A stretch of 6,303 nt of DNA from Gemmatimonadota bacterium (GTDB lineage Bacteria; Latescibacterota; UBA2968; UBA8231), in the NCBI GenBank assembly GCA_009840005.1, contig VXOR01000044.1, forward strand, positions 103,986 through 110,288, read 5' to 3'. This document shows, one piece after another, positions 1-6,141 of the stretch. The position numbers and the translations under genes are program-made. How positions within the stretch are numbered: position 1 is the stretch's first letter; every line of letters starts with the position of its first letter. Under the pieces are notes generated by a model that saw nothing but the letters and a program-made list of their open reading frames with translations, was not told the DNA's origin and did no database searches.

Positions 1-144
1 ATTGGGACAACTCAATAACTTGCAATCCCTGTGGCTCGCCAACAACCAGTTGACAGGGGAGATCCCCCAAGCATTGGGACAACTCAATAACCTGAAATAC
101 CTAGTCCTCACCGGCAACCAGTTGACGGGATGCATCCCCTTAGC
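1..144 (+). repeat. Tandem 72-bp repeat encoding leucine-rich repeats
   Basis: Two head-to-tail units start at 1 and 73. Their first 19 bases are identical, and by eye the units agree at roughly three quarters of positions. Each encodes one 24-residue LRR. The close DNA match suggests recent duplication or gene conversion, and the array probably continues left of the window. Confidence 0.85.
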
Positions 145-925
145 GTTTCTAGATCCGGCCAATGACTTAAACGACCCAAGGCCTGCCTTCTGTCTGCCGG
201 GGCGCGCCAATCCCATTTCCATTTTCACCGTCAGCTTCCCGTCCAACGATGGCATCGAGGTGAGTGCGATTTTTGGCACGGCCCAAGACGGCGAATCGCT
301 GCCAGTGGTAATCCTCCTGCACGACCTGGGCGGGAGCAAAGCCGACTGGTTGAACAACACCGGCACGTACGTGGCCTTGCTCGAGCGCGGCTATGCCGTC
401 TTGGCCATCGACATGCGCGGGCACGGCGACACCCCGATACCTGATGACCGACAGTTCTTGGAATTGATCGATATAGAACTGAGCTATCGCGATGTCGAAG
501 CCGCGTTGATCTGGCTGTCGAGCCAGCCTGAGATCGATATCAGCCGCATCGCTGTAGTAGGCAGTGGTTTGGGGGGGAATGTGGCCTACGTGAGTTCGGG
601 CTTTTTTCCCGCGCAAATAAAAACCAGTGTCTCACTCTCGCCAGGGCTATGGGGGGGCGACTCGCTGGAACCGTTGGTCATCGAGGCCGGCCTCGAACCG
701 TTTGCCCCGCGGTCCATACTCTTTATGGTGGGCGATCAGGAGCAAATAGACACCGGAGACGTCATTCTCAGCTATGCCGAATTCGCTCGCAACTTAGAGG
801 CGCAGACGGTCGAGCCAAAGGAACTACGCATTTTTCCAGGCTCAGCCGACCACGGCTTTGAATTGCTCGATAATATCGCCGAGGCGCAGGATTTGTTCTT
901 CCTCTGGTTGGAGGAACACCTTTAG
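2..925 (+). CDS. LRR / alpha/beta-hydrolase fusion protein, 5'-truncated by the window edge
   Basis: The frame is open at the left edge, so the true start and probably more repeats lie upstream. Visible residues 1-48 are two 24-residue plant-type leucine-rich repeats (LGQLNNL..L.L..NQLTG.IP), closed by a C-terminal cap with Cys44 and Cys64 (GCIP...NDL...FC). From about residue 70 to 307 there is an alpha/beta-hydrolase (dienelactone-hydrolase-like) domain: strand VVILLHDLGG (102-111, oxyanion region), YAVLAIDMRGHG, nucleophile elbow VVGSGLGG (185-192), a VGDQE acid region near Asp245, and DHG with His284. By family pattern (G-x-S-x-G) the nucleophile falls at residue 189, which is Gly; Ser is one place earlier. 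The hydrolase may therefore be inactive or re-tuned. LRR domains usually bind proteins or glycans, so an extracytoplasmic binding role is plausible, but the N-terminus that would show a signal peptide is missing. The stop is TAG at 923-925. No terminator is evident downstream. Substrate is unknown. Confidence 0.85.
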   Translation: MGQLNNLQSLWLANNQLTGEIPQALGQLNNLKYLVLTGNQLTGCIPLAFLDPANDLNDPRPAFCLPGRANPISIFTVSFPSNDGIEVSAIFGTAQDGESLPVVILLHDLGGSKADWLNNTGTYVALLERGYAVLAIDMRGHGDTPIPDDRQFLELIDIELSYRDVEAALIWLSSQPEIDISRIAVVGSGLGGNVAYVSSGFFPAQIKTSVSLSPGLWGGDSLEPLVIEAGLEPFAPRSILFMVGDQEQIDTGDVILSYAEFARNLEAQTVEPKELRIFPGSADHGFELLDNIAEAQDLFFLWLEEHL

Positions 926-1007
926 AGAGCACTCCATCCCCACTGCAGACGCCCATTTAGCCCCGCTCCAACATTGATAAAATTGCAAAGAAACCGGCAC
1001 TAGCGGA

Positions 1008-1036
1008 TTGTCCAATAACGCCATATGGCCTATCTT
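1008..1036 (+). promoter_or_regulatory. Candidate sigma70-type promoter of the RES-Xre module
   Basis: TTGTCC at 1008-1013 (4/6 to TTGACA) is followed by a 17-bp spacer and TATCTT at 1031-1036 (4/6 to TATAAT). It lies about 50 bp upstream of the antitoxin ATG and is followed by an AT-rich stretch. Spacing and position fit. Both hexamers are imperfect, and transcription has not been shown. Confidence 0.45.
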
Positions 1037-1043
1037 ATATGGC
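1020..1043. promoter_or_regulatory. Candidate operator: GCCATATGGC palindrome plus a further ATATGGC half-site
   Basis: A perfect 10-bp palindrome, GCCATATGGC (1020-1029), sits in the spacer of the candidate promoter. A further ATATGGC copy lies at 1037-1043, 14 bp from the first copy at 1023-1029 and in inverted orientation to GCCATAT at 1020-1026. Many type II antitoxins with an Xre-like helix-turn-helix repress their own promoter through such sites, so this is a natural binding site for the antitoxin encoded just downstream. The link is inference. Confidence 0.5.
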
Positions 1044-1088
1044 AATATAGCCTTAGTTCCTTCACGGAAAGGAGAACGATCTCTCGCC

Positions 1089-1604
1089 ATGCCTCCATCG
1101 TCCAATAAAAAAGATAAACCCATAGGCACCTACGTTTGGGCCTCCGAAGGCGCGAAGCCTTTGGCCGCTTCGACCATCAGCGCGGATGCTCCCAGCGGCC
1201 CTTCTTATGGAGCCTCTGCGGGACTGTCGTTCAAAGATACCAGAACCCTAATCCGCCAACTCAAGCGCGGGCTGCCGATGACCGCTTTTGACGACCTTCA
1301 AGCCGCCATGGCCGTACCGGCCAAAACGTTGGCCAGCGCGGCTAATATCGCGGTTCGGACGCTCAATCGCCGCCGCAAAGAAGGTCGCCTTCAGACCGAT
1401 GAATCCGAGCGTTTATTCCGCATTGCCGCGCTGTACGACCGGGCGATTGAAGTCTTGGGCGACCAAGAGCGAGCGAGGGCGTGGTTCAAAGAGCCGAAGA
1501 AGGCCCTCGGCATGAAGACGCCATTGCAATACGCCGACACCGAGCCTGGTGCCCGCGAGGTCGAAAACCTCCTCGGTCGCCTCGAGTACGGCGTATTCTC
1601 GTGA
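1089..1604 (+). CDS. Xre/MbcA/ParS-family antitoxin of a RES-Xre type II toxin-antitoxin module
   Basis: This 171-residue protein is the antitoxin partner of the RES toxin that follows. Residues 1-45 are polar and rich in Ala/Ser/Gly, probably flexible. A helical Xre-like DNA-binding region spans about 50-110 (LIRQLKRGLPMTAFDDL, then IAVRTLNRRRKEG and the ESERLFRIA helix). The C-terminal toxin-binding domain (about 115-171) has the family pattern AR.WF..P..ALG...PL....T..GA.EVENLLGRLEYGVFS. Known antitoxins of this family neutralise the toxin by covering its active site, and many repress their own operon. I chose ATG 1089 over an in-frame TTG at 1008 because the TTG lies inside the candidate promoter. 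AAAGGAG at 1068-1074 is the only Shine-Dalgarno-like sequence; its 14-nt gap to the ATG is long. The stop TGA overlaps the toxin's start. Confidence 0.9.
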   Translation: MPPSSNKKDKPIGTYVWASEGAKPLAASTISADAPSGPSYGASAGLSFKDTRTLIRQLKRGLPMTAFDDLQAAMAVPAKTLASAANIAVRTLNRRRKEGRLQTDESERLFRIAALYDRAIEVLGDQERARAWFKEPKKALGMKTPLQYADTEPGAREVENLLGRLEYGVFS

Positions 1605-2071
1605 TCATCCGGGCTTGGCGCATCGTCCAGATGCGCTTCGCGGATCGGGCCTTTGCAGGAGCAGGAGCGCGTTTTTTCGGGGGACGCTGGAATCGCCAGG
1701 ACACCCCCATCATCTATACGGCGGAATCGCTGTCGTTGGCCATGCTCGAAATTCTCGTCAACCTCGACTCCGCCGCAACCCTCGACCGGTATCTGAGCAT
1801 TCCAGTCGAATTTGACGACGGCCTGTGTAAGGCACTGGCATTGGACGCCTTACCTGATAATTGGTCGTCCGATCCAGTGCCGCCGAATGTCCAAGATATG
1901 GGATCTAGGTGGGCCGCCGCTTGCGAATCAGCCGTGCTCGTCGTTCCCAGCGCCGTCGTTCCACAGGAACACAATTTCCTCCTAAATCCACAGCATCCCG
2001 ACTTCGCGCAAATACGCATCGGCCGCTCTACCACATTCGACTTCGACCCGAGGCTAATTAGGGGACTTTAA
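1601..2071 (+). CDS. RES-domain toxin (NAD+-degrading) of the RES-Xre module
   Basis: The 156-residue product is full length for the compact RES family and begins with the typical RAWRIV. The hallmark block GARFFGGRWN...PIIYTAESLSLAMLEILVNL (22-55) supplies the conserved Arg29, Tyr39 and Glu50. The C-terminal block VVPSAVVPQEHNFLLNPQHPDF (114-135) supplies the conserved Ser117 and Asn-Pro motif, ending in FDFDPRL. Studied RES toxins (MbcT, ParT, Pseudomonas Res) share an ADP-ribosyltransferase-like fold and consume NAD+ or modify a target, causing growth arrest. All expected residues are present, so I see no sign of inactivation. The start is GTG 1601, whose GTGA overlaps the antitoxin stop; no convincing ribosome site precedes it, which suggests translation coupled to the antitoxin. 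The same frame stays open upstream to an ATG at 1481, but that part lacks RES homology and lies inside the antitoxin gene. Confidence 0.93.
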   Translation: MIIRAWRIVQMRFADRAFAGAGARFFGGRWNRQDTPIIYTAESLSLAMLEILVNLDSAATLDRYLSIPVEFDDGLCKALALDALPDNWSSDPVPPNVQDMGSRWAAACESAVLVVPSAVVPQEHNFLLNPQHPDFAQIRIGRSTTFDFDPRLIRGL

Positions 2072-2114
2072 GGCCAATGCAGTTTAGTTTGCGAATTTCA
2101 AACGGAGACGCTAC

Positions 2115-2120
2115 CATAAT
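2115..2120 (+). promoter_or_regulatory. Weak -10-like hexamer ahead of the reductase operon
   Basis: CATAAT (5/6 to TATAAT) lies 57 bp upstream of the ATG at 2178, in the 106-bp gap after the toxin gene. No good -35 is found at 16-18 bp; a TTTGCG lies about 21 bp upstream. A promoter is expected in this gap, but this site is only a weak candidate. Confidence 0.2.
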
Positions 2121-2177
2121 CCCCCGGCAGATCGTCTGTCCGCGTTCAGTTTCCTCTTGCGATTTTAAATAAAGACC

Positions 2178-3152
2178 ATGTTCAAAGCACTCATCTTACA
2201 TGAGCACTCTGCTCTCATCGAAGAACTCGACGAAAGCCGCCTGCCCGCTGGCGACGTGGAAATCGCCGTCGCGTATTCCTCGCTCAACTACAAAGACGGG
2301 ATGATTCTCAACGGCCTGGGCGGCTTGGTCAAAATCTACCCCCACATCCCCGGCCTCGACCTCGCCGGCACCGTCGTTCACAGCCAGAGCGACCAGTTCC
2401 AACCCGGCGACCAAGTTATATGCACGGGCTGGCGCGTCGGCGAAATCCACTGGGGTGGGTACGCGCAAAAGGCGCAGCTCAAGGCCGACTGGCTCGTGCC
2501 CCTACCCGCCGATCTCACGCTGCGCACCGCCATGGGCTTGGGTGCTGCGGGACTGACCGCAGCCATCTCCTTAGAAGCCCTCGAAGCCCACGGCCTCACG
2601 CCCGACAAAGGCGAAGTCCTCGTCACTGGCGCAGCCGGCGGCGTCGGCTCCCTATCCGTTTTGCTGCTCTCCTCGCTGGGCTACCAAGTCGCCGCATCCA
2701 CTGGCCGCCTCGAACTCGAACCCTATCTAAAAGACCTCGGTGCCCAGACCATCATCCCGCGCCAGGACCTCGCCGAGCCATCCAACAAACCCTTGGAAAG
2801 TGCGCGCTGGGCCGCCTGCATCGACTCGGTCGGCGGCACCACCTTGGCCCGCGTCTTGACCCAGATGAACTACGGGGCTTCCGTCGCCTCGGTCGGCTTA
2901 GCCGGCGGTGCCCAACTCACAACCACCGTCATCCCCTTCTTGCTGCGCAGCGTCAACATCCTCGGCATCGACTCCGTGTTCTACCCCGCCGAGCGCCGCG
3001 CTGCCGCTTGGACACGCTTGGCCACCGCACTGCCCTTGGAAAAATTAGATCGCATCTGCACTGAAGTCGGTTTAGCCGCCGTCCCCCGCCTCGGCAAGGA
3101 CATCTTAGCAGGCAAAGTCCAAGGCCGCGTCATCGTCAATCCCAACCAGTAA
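2178..3152 (+). CDS. acuI: Acrylyl-CoA reductase (NADPH)-type oxidoreductase, AcuI/YhdH family
   Basis: This 324-residue protein belongs to the zinc-independent medium-chain dehydrogenase/reductase family and is the usual length for AcuI/YhdH. It has the AcuI-like signatures SSLNYKDG (34-41), PGLDLAGTV (58-66), GWRVGEIHWGGYAQ (84-97) and WLVPLP (105-110). The Rossmann core is VLVTGAAGGVGS (147-158), with ASTGR (173-177), the loop that usually contacts the NADPH 2'-phosphate. WAACIDSVGG (211-220), PFLLRSVNILGIDSV (253-267) and the ending GRVIV complete the pattern. Known members reduce toxic acryloyl-CoA to propionyl-CoA in the cytosol, for example during DMSP/acrylate breakdown or 3-hydroxypropionate use. 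No DMSP lyase or CoA ligase is in the window, so the physiological substrate is not settled. Start ATG 2178 matches the family N-terminus; its ribosome site is weak (AAAGA at 2171-2175). It is likely the first gene of an operon with the exported protein 11 nt downstream. Confidence 0.88.
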   Translation: MFKALILHEHSALIEELDESRLPAGDVEIAVAYSSLNYKDGMILNGLGGLVKIYPHIPGLDLAGTVVHSQSDQFQPGDQVICTGWRVGEIHWGGYAQKAQLKADWLVPLPADLTLRTAMGLGAAGLTAAISLEALEAHGLTPDKGEVLVTGAAGGVGSLSVLLLSSLGYQVAASTGRLELEPYLKDLGAQTIIPRQDLAEPSNKPLESARWAACIDSVGGTTLARVLTQMNYGASVASVGLAGGAQLTTTVIPFLLRSVNILGIDSVFYPAERRAAAWTRLATALPLEKLDRICTEVGLAAVPRLGKDILAGKVQGRVIVNPNQ

Positions 3153-3163
3153 GGAAACACACT

Positions 3164-4144
3164 ATGCGCCGACTAACGCTGCTACTCCTCACCCTCGCCG
3201 CCACCCAAGCTGGAGCCGATTCCAATATGCCCGGTACCGACCGCATCACGTACTTCGGCTACGAAGACTGCATCCTCCTCGAAAACGCCCACACCCGCGT
3301 CGTCCTCACCTCATCGGCCGGCCGCGTTCTCGAATACTCGCGCAAAGGGCCCAACGCCATCTACCTCGATCCTGCGCAAGAAGGCGCGACCTTTGCCGAC
3401 GGCGATCCTCGCTTCGGCCCCACCGGCGGTCGCCTCGACATCGGCCCGGAAATGATCATCCCCGCTCATCCCGACCTTTGGCTCGGACAGTGGGAAAGCC
3501 AAATCACCGGCCCGCGCTCGGCCCGCCTGACCAGCAAAAAGGACGAGCCTACCGGCGTCCAACTCATCCGCGACTTCCAACTCGCCGAGGAATCCACTCA
3601 CTTGAGCGTCACCCAAACCATCAAAAATGTCTCTGACAGCGCAAAGCACTGGGGCCACTGGAGCCGCACCTTTGGCACCGGCGGCGGCATCGTAATCATT
3701 CCCCTGACGCCGAGCCGCTTCCCGGATTCCTATGTCATGTACGGCCCCGGCCCGGTCATCAACTACCGCCCCGAAGACCCCAATATCCGCATCCGCGACA
3801 ACTTCCTCGAAGTCCTCTCCACACCGCTCAGACCCAAGCTCGGCATGGACTCGCAAGCCGGGTGGTTCGCCTATCTCGACCGCAACGACCTACTGTGGGT
3901 CAAGCGCTATCCAGTGTACCCTGATCGCCCTTATGGCGAACTAGCCGGGCTGACCATTTCGATATGGTATTACGAGGATCGGATGTGCGAGTTGGAGCCT
4001 ATTGGCCCGCGTGAGGACATACCGCCCGGCGGCGAGGCATCCTTCACCGAGGATTGGTGGCTCCTGCCCTACACCTATCCCCAAGACGGCAGCGACCTCG
4101 ACCTCGAAGCTATCAGCGTACTGGTCGAACGAGAAGCGCGTTGA
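3164..4144 (+). CDS. Exported DUF4380-like protein (mutarotase-like beta-sandwich)
   Basis: The 326-residue product begins with a clear signal peptide (MRRLTLLLLTLAATQAGA, cleavage near 18-19), so it acts in the periplasm or outside. The body resembles DUF4380 proteins of the galactose-mutarotase/glycoside-hydrolase beta-sandwich type: an N-terminal strand pair with NAHTRVVLTSSAGRVLEY (41-58), GGRLDIGPE (88-96), TQTIKNVSDS (150-159), WGHWSRTF (163-170), GELAGLTISIWYYEDRMCELEPIGP (258-282) and PGGEASFTEDWWLLPY (288-303). Family members are mostly uncharacterised; the fold and conserved acidic residues suggest carbohydrate binding or processing, but the reaction is unknown. The start is supported by AAGGA at 3151-3155, 8 nt before the ATG and overlapping the reductase stop codon. 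It is probably cotranscribed with the reductase and is followed within 10 nt by the terminator hairpin. The DUF assignment is from pattern memory and could be a sister family. Confidence 0.8.
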   Translation: MRRLTLLLLTLAATQAGADSNMPGTDRITYFGYEDCILLENAHTRVVLTSSAGRVLEYSRKGPNAIYLDPAQEGATFADGDPRFGPTGGRLDIGPEMIIPAHPDLWLGQWESQITGPRSARLTSKKDEPTGVQLIRDFQLAEESTHLSVTQTIKNVSDSAKHWGHWSRTFGTGGGIVIIPLTPSRFPDSYVMYGPGPVINYRPEDPNIRIRDNFLEVLSTPLRPKLGMDSQAGWFAYLDRNDLLWVKRYPVYPDRPYGELAGLTISIWYYEDRMCELEPIGPREDIPPGGEASFTEDWWLLPYTYPQDGSDLDLEAISVLVEREAR

Positions 4145-4148
4145 GTAT

Positions 4149-4190
4149 AAAAAACCGCCGCTAACTTATGGCGTTAGCGGCGGTTAATTT
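4149..4190. terminator. Bidirectional rho-independent terminator between convergent genes
   Basis: A perfect 13-bp stem (AACCGCCGCTAAC, 4153-4165, with its complement at 4173-4185) encloses a 7-nt loop. On the plus strand it is followed by AATTTTC. Read on the minus strand the stem ends in TTTTTTATA (the A-run at 4149-4154). It begins 8 nt after the plus-strand stop at 4144 and lies 45 nt past the minus-strand stop at 4231, so it can end both transcripts. The minus-strand U-tract is the better one. Confidence 0.9.
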
Positions 4191-4230
4191 TCTGCCCGAA
4201 GTCAAATGCGACCCGAGGTCGGCCGTCTCC

Positions 4231-6072
4231 TCACGGCAGCTTCGTCGTCTTCTTAGCTTCTACGCGCCCATCTACCTCGACTCGATAGAGATACACTCCA
4301 GCAGCCACATCCCTAGCCACCTCGTCGCGGCCGTCCCACATAAACCGATGCGTACCCGCCGGTAGTGCCCCCTGCCACAACTGCCGCACCCGACGCCCCA
4401 ACACGTCGTACACCGTCAGCGACACCCCCGCCGCATCCGTCGCCAAATCAAGGGGAATCACCACAGCCGGATTGAACGGATTGGGATAGCTGTCGCCCAG
4501 CCGATACTGCGCTGGCACAGCACCCGCCGCCATCACCGCCGTCGGCTGCCCTCCTCCCGAATTTTTAAGCACATGCACGCCGCCCAAGGCCGAATCCAAC
4601 ACCACCAAGTCCAGATCGCCGTCGTCATCCACATCGCCGGGCAGCACCCTAGTCCCATCACCAGCCAAACGATGCGTCTCCTCCTCTTGGGTCGGATTCA
4701 AGCCCCCACCCCATTCGACAAACACCCCAAAGCCCGAGGCCCGATTGCCGCCGACAAACACCCAATCCTCTACCCCGTCGGCGTTTAAATCGCGCACCAC
4801 CACCCATGAGCGCAGAAACAAATGCTCATCATACAGCACCTCCAGCACCTCTTCGGATAGCCCCCCTTCTGCGGAAAGCCTTTTCACAACGAGTCCCATG
4901 TTTCCTTCAAAGGAGTTATGTTGGAGGTTCACGGGGATCTCCTGCTGCCCATCGCCATCAAAATCCCCTCTCATAGAATCAAACCTGCTGTAGTACAAAT
5001 CCCATAGCGCTTCGCGGTCGTCCGAACTTATGGTGAGTACCTCTTTCTGGAGATCCGCCCCGATAGACCAAACCTCTATTTCGCCTCCGTTCCATTTAAA
5101 AATCGCCAGCTCGTCTTGGCCATCGCCATCTAAGTCGCGGGCGAGTATATTCAAAAATCCTCCCGCATCTTGGGTATATCCGATGCGCGCACTTTCAAAA
5201 GTCCCGCTACCATCATTGAGAGCCATGACCCAACCCCAAGGAGGCCTATAGCCAGAGGGGGGATCACCCTGATAAGGAGCAAACCGAGTAGAAAAAAGAT
5301 CTAAGTCGCCATCGCCATCTAAGTCGGTCAAGACGCCGCTCCCCAATGGATGCCCTAAACCCGGTGTAATCGGATAAAAGACCGGTGGAGCAAAAAGACC
5401 GGGATCATCAAAGTGAAAATACTCCACCGACGGCCGGGCTAATTCGCCCTGCGAGCGCTCTTCAGGGCCGGTCAACTCGATCCAGTCGATCTCAAAATGC
5501 CCGACCACCTCATCCACCGACCGGGGCTCCTCCGCTTCGTTTCGATCCAATACAAAATGCAGCCGAATATCCCGTAAAAGCCCCGCCCACACGATCTCAT
5601 CTTGGCCGGAGAGGGAGAATTCCACTTCCTGCCACTCGGTCGTGTAAGCTAAGTCTATGGAGGAGATCGAAAATCGGTTTTCTGGCGGCCCTTCTGGATC
5701 GCGCCCTGGTGCCGCGAGGTTGTGCTCATTGGTCCAAGCAAGCCAAACGCGCCCTACCGTAGGGCGATAGTGCAGAGTGCGGAACCGGACTCGCACCCGA
5801 TCGAACAGATGCGAATCGTAGCCGATGAGATAAGAAATCAAGGCCGCATTCGGAGCAGGGTCCCTCTTCCCGACCACCGAGGGCGAGACATCGACCCTCC
5901 ACACGCCGTCTTCGACTTCCCCTGGGAACAGATAAAATTCATTTGGGCCGCCCCATTCAAGCGCTCTTTTGGCGGACCACCCTTGCATCGTCCCATTGTC
6001 GAAATCCCACTTGACCGCCTCGGCGAGGCTGCTCCATAGCACTGCACATGTAAAAACGACGATCTTCAACAT
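4231..6072 (-). CDS. Secreted FG-GAP/VCBS repeat protein with a YPNPFNP-type C-terminal sorting/FlgD-like domain
   Basis: The 613-residue protein starts with a signal peptide (MLKIVVFTCAVLWSSLAEA, 1-19). Residues 20-200 form a jelly-roll-like, carbohydrate-binding-type domain (WDFDNGTMQGWSA near the start, FEIDWIEL at the end). Residues about 215-505 hold FG-GAP/VCBS-like repeats with five calcium-type loops: DLDGDGDLD (250), DLDGDGQDE (313), DFDGDGQQE (370), DLNADGVED (428) and DVDDDGDLD (480). Residues 524-613 are a C-terminal tail, YRLGDSYPNPFNP then LTVYDVLGRRVRQL and AGVYLYRVEVDG. This type is found on secreted proteins of FCB-group phyla and resembles the type IX sorting domain/FlgD Ig fold. 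No catalytic motif is visible. A binding or adhesion role on the cell surface or outside is the best guess. The start ATG (6070-6072) has a perfect GGAGGTG ribosome site 5' of it. It converges on the upstream operon at the shared terminator. Confidence 0.88.
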   Translation of the reverse strand: MLKIVVFTCAVLWSSLAEAVKWDFDNGTMQGWSAKRALEWGGPNEFYLFPGEVEDGVWRVDVSPSVVGKRDPAPNAALISYLIGYDSHLFDRVRVRFRTLHYRPTVGRVWLAWTNEHNLAAPGRDPEGPPENRFSISSIDLAYTTEWQEVEFSLSGQDEIVWAGLLRDIRLHFVLDRNEAEEPRSVDEVVGHFEIDWIELTGPEERSQGELARPSVEYFHFDDPGLFAPPVFYPITPGLGHPLGSGVLTDLDGDGDLDLFSTRFAPYQGDPPSGYRPPWGWVMALNDGSGTFESARIGYTQDAGGFLNILARDLDGDGQDELAIFKWNGGEIEVWSIGADLQKEVLTISSDDREALWDLYYSRFDSMRGDFDGDGQQEIPVNLQHNSFEGNMGLVVKRLSAEGGLSEEVLEVLYDEHLFLRSWVVVRDLNADGVEDWVFVGGNRASGFGVFVEWGGGLNPTQEEETHRLAGDGTRVLPGDVDDDGDLDLVVLDSALGGVHVLKNSGGGQPTAVMAAGAVPAQYRLGDSYPNPFNPAVVIPLDLATDAAGVSLTVYDVLGRRVRQLWQGALPAGTHRFMWDGRDEVARDVAAGVYLYRVEVDGRVEAKKTTKLP

Positions 6073-6077
6073 GACGG

Positions 6078-6084
6078 CACCTCC
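6078..6084 (-). promoter_or_regulatory. Strong Shine-Dalgarno of the secreted FG-GAP protein
   Basis: Read on the minus strand, GGAGGTG lies 5 to 7 nt before the ATG, an essentially perfect match to the anti-Shine-Dalgarno. It fixes the start codon and suggests efficient translation, unlike the weak sites of the toxin and reductase genes. Confidence 0.85.
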
Positions 6085-6088
6085 ATGA

Positions 6089-6116
6089 GTAAAAGGGAAA
6101 GTAAAAGGAACCTTTT
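6089..6116. repeat. Short direct and inverted repeats in the 5' leader of the minus-strand gene
   Basis: GTAAAAGG occurs at 6089-6096 and 6101-6108, a 12-bp step. The second copy runs into AAAAGG-AA-CCTTTT (6103-6116), a near-palindrome. They lie between the candidate -10 and the ribosome site, so they could be operator half-sites or leader elements. Simple A/G-rich composition may also explain them. Confidence 0.45.
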
Positions 6117-6141
6117 ATACCCATTTTCATCACGTGCTCAA
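6114..6141 (-). promoter_or_regulatory. Candidate promoter of the secreted FG-GAP protein
   Basis: On the minus strand, TTGAGC (6136-6141, 4/6 to TTGACA), a 16-bp spacer and TATAAA (6114-6119, 5/6 to TATAAT) precede the gene by about 40 bp. The -10 overlaps the AAAAGG/CCTTTT inverted repeat (6103-6116), and CACGTG (6131-6136) touches the -35. Both could be regulator sites. This is a sequence match only. Confidence 0.4.

Noticed and set aside
1008..1088. TTG-initiated N-terminal extension of the antitoxin
   Set aside because: The TTG coincides with the candidate -35, the extension would cover the palindrome, and it shows no family similarity. ATG 1089 has the only nearby Shine-Dalgarno-like sequence.
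1481..1600. Earlier ATG start for the RES toxin
   Set aside because: These 40 residues are Arg-rich out-of-frame reading of the antitoxin gene; RES homology begins right after GTG 1601.
2087..2103. GTTTG/CAAAC hairpin after the toxin gene as a terminator
   Set aside because: Only five weak pairs with no T-run behind it; too poor to call.
2420..3064. Long open frame (214 codons) inside the reductase gene
   Set aside because: Its product is an Arg/His/Pro-rich low-complexity reading typical of a shadow frame in GC-rich DNA; the reductase frame carries all family motifs.
3311..3856. Minus-strand open frame (181 codons) opposite the exported protein
   Set aside because: Ala/Gly/Val/Asp-rich antisense shadow with no recognised domain and no ribosome site; the plus-strand frame has a signal peptide and family motifs.
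5119..5326. 19-bp exact direct repeat (5119-5137 and 5308-5326)
   Set aside because: Explained by two calcium loops of the FG-GAP protein encoded with the same codons; not a separate element or CRISPR.
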